From positions 1-5,033 of the forward strand of contig NZ_PTQZ01000139.1 of assembly GCF_002943415.1 (NCBI RefSeq): a DNA stretch of 5,033 nucleotides, given 5' to 3'. A program made the position numbers and the translations under genes. Positions 1-5,033 of this stretch are shown here, piece after piece (position 1 is the first letter of the stretch; every line of letters begins with the position of its first letter). The notes under the pieces were generated by a model. It was not told the DNA's origin and ran no database searches. It worked only from the letters and a program-made list of their open reading frames with translations. Source of the DNA: Amnimonas aquatica. GTDB taxonomy: Bacteria > Pseudomonadota > Gammaproteobacteria > Pseudomonadales > Moraxellaceae.

Positions 1-1127
1 TGCCGGCGCAGACCGCGCTGCCAGGCGGCCTGCATGCGCAGTTCCAGTTCATCGAGGTGCTGGCGCTGTTCCTGCAGCCGTCGTGCCGGGCTGCGCAGGC
101 GGGCGGCGAGGGCGGCCAGGCGCTGGCGATGCTGCTGCAGGCTGCGCAGCAGGGCGCGCTGCAGGCGCTCGCCGGCACTGCCGATCTGCTCGCGCCACTG
201 CTGCTGGTCGGGGCTGACCAGCTCGGCCGCTGCCGATGGCGTGGGTGCCCGCACATCGACGACGAAGTCGGCGATGGTGAAGTCGATTTCGTGGCCGATG
301 CCGCTGACCACCGGCACCGGCATGGCGGCCAGCGCGCGTACCACCGACTCGTCGTTGAAGGCCCACAGGTCTTCCAGCGAGCCGCCGCCGCGGGCCACGA
401 TGACCACGTCGAAGGGCGCGATGGTGGCCGACAGCTGCTCCGCACGCTCGACCAGGTCCTGGCCGGCGAGCAGGGCATCGCGGTCCGGGCTGGCGTCCGC
501 ACGGGCATCGGGCATGACGCGGAAGTCGCGCGCGTGCAGGGCGGCCAGCAGCGACAGCGCGGCGACAATCGCGGGCGGTGCCTCGGTGCCCTGCACCGGC
601 ACCGGCACGATGCTCACCGGCAGGCCGGGCGCGCGCCGCGCGAGCACGTGCAGGATGTCGCGCACGGCGGCGCCGCTGGGCGAGGTCACCACGGCGATGC
701 CGCGCGGCGATGCCGGCAGCGGCCGCTTGCGCTCCGGCGCGAACAGGCCTTCGGCGGCGAGCCGGGCCTTGAGCATCTCGAAGGCCTGCTGCAAGGCGCC
801 CCGGCCGGCATCCTCGAGGTGGTCGACGATGAGCTGGTAGTCGCCGCGGGGCGCGTACAGGCTGACCCGTGCGCGCACCAGCACCTGCTGGCCGTTCTGC
901 GGCGGCTGCTGCAGGCGCGCCGCCACGCGAGCGCCCTTGAACATGGCGGCGCGCACCTGGGCGCCGTCGTCCTTGAGCGTGAAGTAGAGGTGCCCGGAGC
1001 TGGGGGCGGACAGGTTGGAGATCTCGCCACGCAGCCAGATGCGCCCGTAGTTGAACTCCAGCAGCTCGCGCACGCTGCCGTTGAGCTGGCTGACGGTGAG
1101 CACGGTAGGTGACGGGCTGTTGCTCAT
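1..1127 (-). CDS. xseA: Exodeoxyribonuclease VII large subunit (3'-truncated by the window edge)
   Basis: Catalytic subunit of exonuclease VII. With several small XseB subunits it degrades single-stranded DNA from both ends to short oligonucleotides in the cytoplasm, acting in repair. About 375 residues are visible; E. coli XseA has 456, so the C-terminal tail is missing. Seen in order: an N-terminal OB-fold region (about 9-105) with SGHLYFTLKD and RGDYQLIV, KRPLP (134-138), the catalytic-domain start VVTSPSGAAVRDIL (146-159), VQG (178-180), RGGGSLEDLW (246-255), a GIGHEIDFTIADF-like stretch, RAPTPSAAAEL, then a Gln/Arg/Leu-rich helical region (about 303 on) that fits the family's long coiled coil. 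About 39 extra residues (near 196-234) precede RGGGS compared with my recollection of E. coli. The ATG at 1127 is the only ATG, GTG or TTG in frame before an upstream stop (1199-1197). It lacks an obvious Shine-Dalgarno. Transcribed away from guaB. Confidence 0.96.
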   Translation of the reverse strand, partial: MSNSPSPTVLTVSQLNGSVRELLEFNYGRIWLRGEISNLSAPSSGHLYFTLKDDGAQVRAAMFKGARVAARLQQPPQNGQQVLVRARVSLYAPRGDYQLIVDHLEDAGRGALQQAFEMLKARLAAEGLFAPERKRPLPASPRGIAVVTSPSGAAVRDILHVLARRAPGLPVSIVPVPVQGTEAPPAIVAALSLLAALHARDFRVMPDARADASPDRDALLAGQDLVERAEQLSATIAPFDVVIVARGGGSLEDLWAFNDESVVRALAAMPVPVVSGIGHEIDFTIADFVVDVRAPTPSAAAELVSPDQQQWREQIGSAGERLQRALLRSLQQHRQRLAALAARLRSPARRLQEQRQHLDELELRMQAAWQRGLRR

Positions 1128-1155
1128 GGGGCGGGGTCGCAGGAATGATGGGGCT

Positions 1156-1164
1156 CTTATAGCA
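1156..1164 (-). promoter_or_regulatory. Predicted extended -10 promoter for xseA
   Basis: Read on the minus strand, 1164 to 1156 is TGCTATAAG. This is an extended -10 (TGn) followed by a hexamer matching TATAAT at 5 of 6 positions. No convincing -35 lies 16-18 bp upstream, which is usual for extended -10 promoters. The predicted transcription start near 1149 would leave a leader of about 22 nt before the xseA ATG. The call rests on motif match and position only. Confidence 0.55.
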
Positions 1165-1225
1165 GACTGCGCGCGGATCTGCTGGGCGTATCGGCATCAC
1201 GGGCATGGCCCGGCTGGCGAAAGCG

Positions 1226-1254
1226 CTGACGAAGAGACCGGAAACCGGTATACT
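1226..1254 (+). promoter_or_regulatory. Predicted sigma-70-type promoter of guaBA
   Basis: The -35 is CTGACG at 1226-1231 (4 of 6 to TTGACA), followed by a 17-bp spacer and a -10 of TATACT at 1249-1254 (5 of 6 to TATAAT). Transcription should start near 1261, giving a leader of about 81 nt. The bases between the -10 and the start (1255-1261) are all G or C. Such G/C-rich discriminators are typical of promoters repressed by ppGpp/DksA, and E. coli guaB is known to be under stringent and growth-rate control; similar control here is inference. No clear PurR-type operator was seen by eye. Confidence 0.65.
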
Positions 1255-1268
1255 GCGCGGCTACTTTT

Positions 1269-2811
<1,543 letters not shown>

Positions 2812-2821
2812 GCTGAGCAAC

Positions 2822-4444
2822 ATGACCACTGACATCCATGCCCACCGCATCCTCATTCTCGACTTCGGCTCGCAGTACACGCAGCTGATCGCCCGCCGCG
2901 TGCGCGAGCTCGGCGTCTACTGCGAGCTGCGCGCCTTCGACATGAGCGAGGACGAGATCCGCGCCTTCGCGCCCAAGGGCATCATCCTTTCCGGCGGACC
3001 GGAAACGGTGACCGCCGCCGACACGCCGCGCGCGCCGGACGTGGTGTTCACCCTGGGCGTGCCGGTGCTGGGCATCTGCTACGGCATGCAGACCATGTCG
3101 CAGCAGCTCGGCGGCCGCGTCGAAAGCTCCGACGTGCGCGAGTTCGGCTACGCCGAGGTGACCGTGGTGTCCGACCAGGCGCAGGCCGCCAACAACAGCG
3201 CCGGCACCCGCCACGACGCCTTCTTCGGCGAGCTGGCCGACCGTCGCAGCGCCGGCGGCGAGTCGCTGCTGGATGTCTGGATGTCGCATGGCGACAAGGT
3301 CACCCAGGTGCCGGACGGCTTCCGCATCACCGCCGCCACGCCGAGCTGCCCGATCGCGGCCATGGCCGACGAGGCGCGCGACTTCTACGGCGTGCAGTTC
3401 CACCCCGAGGTCACGCACACGAAGCAGGGCGGCGAGCTGCTGCAGCGCTTCGTGCACGACATCTGCCAGACCAGTGCGCTGTGGACGCCCGAGAACATCA
3501 TCGAAGACAGCGTCGCGCGCATCCGTGCCCAGGTCGGCACGGATCAGGTGCTGCTCGGCCTGTCCGGCGGTGTCGACTCTTCGGTGGTCGCGGCGCTGCT
3601 GCACAAGGCCATCGGCGACCAGCTCACCTGCGTGTTCGTCGACAACGGCCTGCTGCGCAAGCACGAGGGCGACCAGGTCATGGCCATGTTCGCGCAGAAC
3701 ATGGGCATCAAGGTCATCCGGGTGGATGCCGAGGACGAGTTCCTCGGCAAGCTCGCCGGCGTGTCCGACCCGGAGCGCAAGCGCAAGATCATCGGCAACA
3801 CCTTCATCGACGTGTTCGACCGCGAGTCCGCCAAGCTGGCGTCCGGCGGCGTGAAGTGGCTGGCGCAGGGCACCATCTACCCGGACGTGATCGAGTCGGC
3901 CGCGAGCAAGACCGGCAAGGCGCACGTGATCAAGTCGCACCACAACGTCGGCGGCCTGCCCGAGCACATGAAAATGCAGCTGGTCGAGCCGCTGCGCGAA
4001 CTGTTCAAGGATGAAGTGCGCCGGCTCGGCCTGGCGCTGGGCCTGCCCTACGACATGGTCTACCGCCACCCGTTCCCGGGCCCGGGCCTGGGCGTGCGCA
4101 TCCTCGGCGAAGTGAAGAAGGAATACGCCGACATCCTGCGTGAAGCCGATCACATTTTCCTGGAAGAGCTGCACAAGGCCGACTGGTACCACAAGACCTC
4201 GCAGGCCTTCGTGGTGTTCCTGCCGGTGAAGTCGGTGGGCGTGGTCGGAGATGGCCGCCGCTACGAGTGGGTGGTGTCGCTGCGCGCTGTCGAGACCATC
4301 GACTTCATGACCGCGCGCTGGGCGCACCTGCCCTACGAGCTGCTGGAGAAGGTGAGCAACCGCATCATCAACGAGATCAGCGGCATTTCGCGCGTGGCCT
4401 ACGACGTGAGCTCGAAGCCGCCTGCGACGATCGAATGGGAATAA
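2822..4444 (+). CDS. guaA: GMP synthase (glutamine-hydrolysing)
   Basis: Converts XMP, ATP and glutamine to GMP in the cytoplasm, completing the branch begun by GuaB. It has 540 residues against 525 in E. coli. The N-terminal class I glutamine amidotransferase (about 8-215) has the catalytic triad Cys86 (GICYGMQ), His194 and Glu196 (FHPEV). The ATP-pyrophosphatase domain follows, with P-loop SGGVDSS at 248-254, then [25 protein letters not shown] and [10 protein letters not shown]. The C-terminal dimerisation domain has [13 protein letters not shown] and ends KPPATIEWE. About 13 extra residues lie at 119-148 and two more before VKWLAQG, which together account for the length difference. The ATG at 2822 gives [19 protein letters not shown], aligning end to end with E. 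coli. An upstream in-frame GTG (2801), inside the end of guaB, is less likely. The Shine-Dalgarno is weak (GAG at 2810-2812), so translation is probably coupled to guaB. Confidence 0.98.
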   Translation: MTTDIHAHRILILDFGSQYTQLIARRVRELGVYCELRAFDMSEDEIRAFAPKGIILSGGPETVTAADTPRAPDVVFTLGVPVLGICYGMQTMSQQLGGRVESSDVREFGYAEVTVVSDQAQAANNSAGTRHDAFFGELADRRSAGGESLLDVWMSHGDKVTQVPDGFRITAATPSCPIAAMADEARDFYGVQFHPEVTHTKQGGELLQRFVHDICQTSALWTPENIIEDSVARIRAQVGTDQVLLGLSGGVDSSVVAALLHKAIGDQLTCVFVDNGLLRKHEGDQVMAMFAQNMGIKVIRVDAEDEFLGKLAGVSDPERKRKIIGNTFIDVFDRESAKLASGGVKWLAQGTIYPDVIESAASKTGKAHVIKSHHNVGGLPEHMKMQLVEPLRELFKDEVRRLGLALGLPYDMVYRHPFPGPGLGVRILGEVKKEYADILREADHIFLEELHKADWYHKTSQAFVVFLPVKSVGVVGDGRRYEWVVSLRAVETIDFMTARWAHLPYELLEKVSNRIINEISGISRVAYDVSSKPPATIEWE

Positions 4445-4449
4445 GGCAG

Positions 4450-4479
4450 AAGGCCCGTCACTGACGGGCCTTTTTGTTT
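4450..4479 (+). terminator. Rho-independent terminator of guaBA
   Basis: A 10-bp perfect stem (4450-4459 with 4463-4472, core AGGCCCGTC/GACGGGCCT) closes an ACT loop and runs into a U-tract (TTTTTGTTT, 4471-4479). It begins 5 nt after the guaA stop. Read from the minus strand the same hairpin is followed only by TTCTGCC, so it would be a weaker terminator for vapC transcripts coming the other way. Confidence 0.95.
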
Positions 4480-4871
4480 CAGTCCGGCGTGGCGCCGGGC
4501 ATGGCCTCCGGTGTCGTCGCCAGGTCCAGCCGTGTCGCGGCGGCGAGCAGGCGCTTGTCGCGTGTCCACAGGCGGCTGCCGGGCGTCAGGCTGGTGCTGG
4601 CCAGCAGGTGCGCATCGAGGTAGCCGATACCCTGCCCGTGCAGCGCGTGGCGGGAGATGAAGCGCATCACCTCGTGGTCCATGGCGACGCTGGTCCGGGG
4701 CAGGTCCTGCAGGGCGCCGAGGATCAGGTCGCGCTGGCGCAGATTTCCCAGTGCCAGCTCTCCCAGCACGAACGGGTGCACCAGCACCTGCCCTTCGGCC
4801 AGCATTAAGGCCAGTGCCGGATCTCCGGCCCGCAGGTGATCGATCCAGACCGAGGTGTCGACCAGCACCAT
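4479..4871 (-). CDS. vapC: VapC-type PIN-domain toxin (ribonuclease)
   Basis: A 130-residue single PIN domain, the usual size for VapC toxins, which are Mg2+-dependent endoribonucleases that cut tRNA or rRNA when not held by their antitoxin. The four acidic positions are visible: Asp5 in the N-terminal VLVDTSVWIDHL, Glu38 in FVLGELALG, Asp86 in GYLDAHLLAS and Asp105 in LWTRDKRL. The catalytic set therefore looks intact. The ATG at 4871 is preceded by GGGAG (4883-4879) with a 7-nt spacer. The gene starts 20 nt after the stop of an apparent vapB antitoxin on the same strand, the normal antitoxin-first order. It converges on guaA, and its TGA (4481-4479) touches the end of the guaA terminator U-tract. 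It uses a TTA leucine codon and several ACA and GGA codons that guaBA largely avoid. The RNA target cannot be read from the sequence. Confidence 0.92.
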   Translation of the reverse strand: MVLVDTSVWIDHLRAGDPALALMLAEGQVLVHPFVLGELALGNLRQRDLILGALQDLPRTSVAMDHEVMRFISRHALHGQGIGYLDAHLLASTSLTPGSRLWTRDKRLLAAATRLDLATTPEAMPGATPD

Positions 4872-4878
4872 ACCCGGG

Positions 4879-4883
4879 CTCCC
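4879..4883 (-). promoter_or_regulatory. vapC Shine-Dalgarno
   Basis: GGGAG on the minus strand (4883 to 4879) sits 7 nt upstream of the vapC ATG and supports that start. It lies one base past the foot of the vapBC intercistronic hairpin, so ribosome access could be affected by that fold. Confidence 0.65.
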
Positions 4884-4884
4884 G

Positions 4885-4907
4885 GCCGGCCTCAGGCGCA
4901 GGCCGGC
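4885..4907 (-). promoter_or_regulatory. Inverted repeat between vapB and vapC
   Basis: GCCGGCCT at 4885-4892 is the exact reverse complement of AGGCCGGC at 4900-4907, an 8-bp G/C-rich stem with a 7-nt loop. In the vapBC mRNA the hairpin spans the vapB stop codon and ends just before the vapC Shine-Dalgarno. It has no U-tract, so it is not a terminator. A role in lowering toxin translation relative to antitoxin, or in stabilising one part of the transcript, is inference. Confidence 0.45.
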
Positions 4908-5033
4908 TGGCGCCGGGGCACCGATGCTAGCTCGGGCTCGCTGCCACCCAGCAGGGCCAGGCGCCGTGCACTTTCCCGCTCGATGAGCGCACGCAGCGCC
5001 TCGCGGACGAGCGCGGACTTCTCTTCTATGCCG
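4892..5033 (-). CDS. vapB: VapB-family antitoxin (5' end outside the window)
   Basis: An open frame enters from the right edge and gives the last 46 residues before a TGA at 4894-4892. The visible part has EEKSALVREALRALIERES, ARRLALLGGSEP and a Pro/Arg-rich end (VPRRQPACA). This strongly resembles the C-terminal two thirds of short VapB antitoxins, in which a ribbon-helix-helix N-terminus binds the operator and the tail occupies the VapC active site. The N-terminal DNA-binding strand (perhaps 15-25 residues), the start codon and the operon promoter lie beyond position 5033. Its place directly upstream of vapC supports the call. Autoregulation by the VapBC complex is the family norm but cannot be seen here. 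It has one rare CTA leucine codon. A full-length gene is likely, but the window cannot show it. Confidence 0.82.
   Translation of the reverse strand, partial: GIEEKSALVREALRALIERESARRLALLGGSEPELASVPRRQPACA

Noticed and set aside
49..1206. 385-residue minus-strand frame and the plus-strand frames over xseA
   Set aside because: These are off-frame or antisense shadows of xseA. Their translations are Arg/Ala/Pro-rich and low in complexity, while the xseA frame shows family motifs throughout.
3273..4014. Off-frame plus-strand open frames inside guaA
   Set aside because: They are Arg/Ser/Ala-rich translations of guaA in other frames, as expected from G/C-rich third positions.
4608..4839. Plus-strand small open frames over vapC
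   Set aside because: They lie antisense to a PIN-domain gene with all four acidic residues in place, lack convincing ribosome-binding sites and show no recognisable motif.

Overview
The window comes from a high-GC proteobacterial chromosome, most likely a gammaproteobacterium. I base this on strong third-position G/C preference, on GuaB and GuaA sequences that align closely with my memory of the E. coli proteins, and on the layout: xseA divergent from a guaB-guaA operon, as in many gammaproteobacteria. I cannot name a genus.

Layout: (1) Positions 1-1127, minus strand: 5' part of xseA, the large subunit of exonuclease VII, running off the left edge after about 375 residues. It carries an in-frame insert of about 39 residues just before the conserved RGGGSLEDLW motif. 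(2) Positions 1128-1341: a 214-bp divergent control region. It holds an extended -10 promoter for xseA, a good sigma-70-type promoter for guaB with a G/C-rich discriminator, a perfect 12-bp palindrome just after the predicted guaB start site, and a long potential mRNA hairpin that would cover the guaB Shine-Dalgarno and start codon. (3) Positions 1342-4444: guaB (IMP dehydrogenase) and guaA (GMP synthase), 10 nt apart, ended by a strong intrinsic terminator. (4) Positions 4479-5033, minus strand: a VapBC-type toxin-antitoxin pair converging on guaA. The vapC stop codon touches the guaA terminator U-tract, and vapB is cut by the right edge.

How the genes work together: GuaB oxidises IMP to XMP and GuaA aminates XMP to GMP, so the operon is the complete branch from IMP to guanine nucleotides. 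XseA acts with XseB in single-strand DNA degradation and has no known metabolic link to it. VapBC is an independent accessory module.

I see no undescribed multi-gene system here. The points most worth a second look are the XseA insert, the guaB leader (palindrome plus start-codon hairpin), and the tight junction between the guaBA terminator and vapC.
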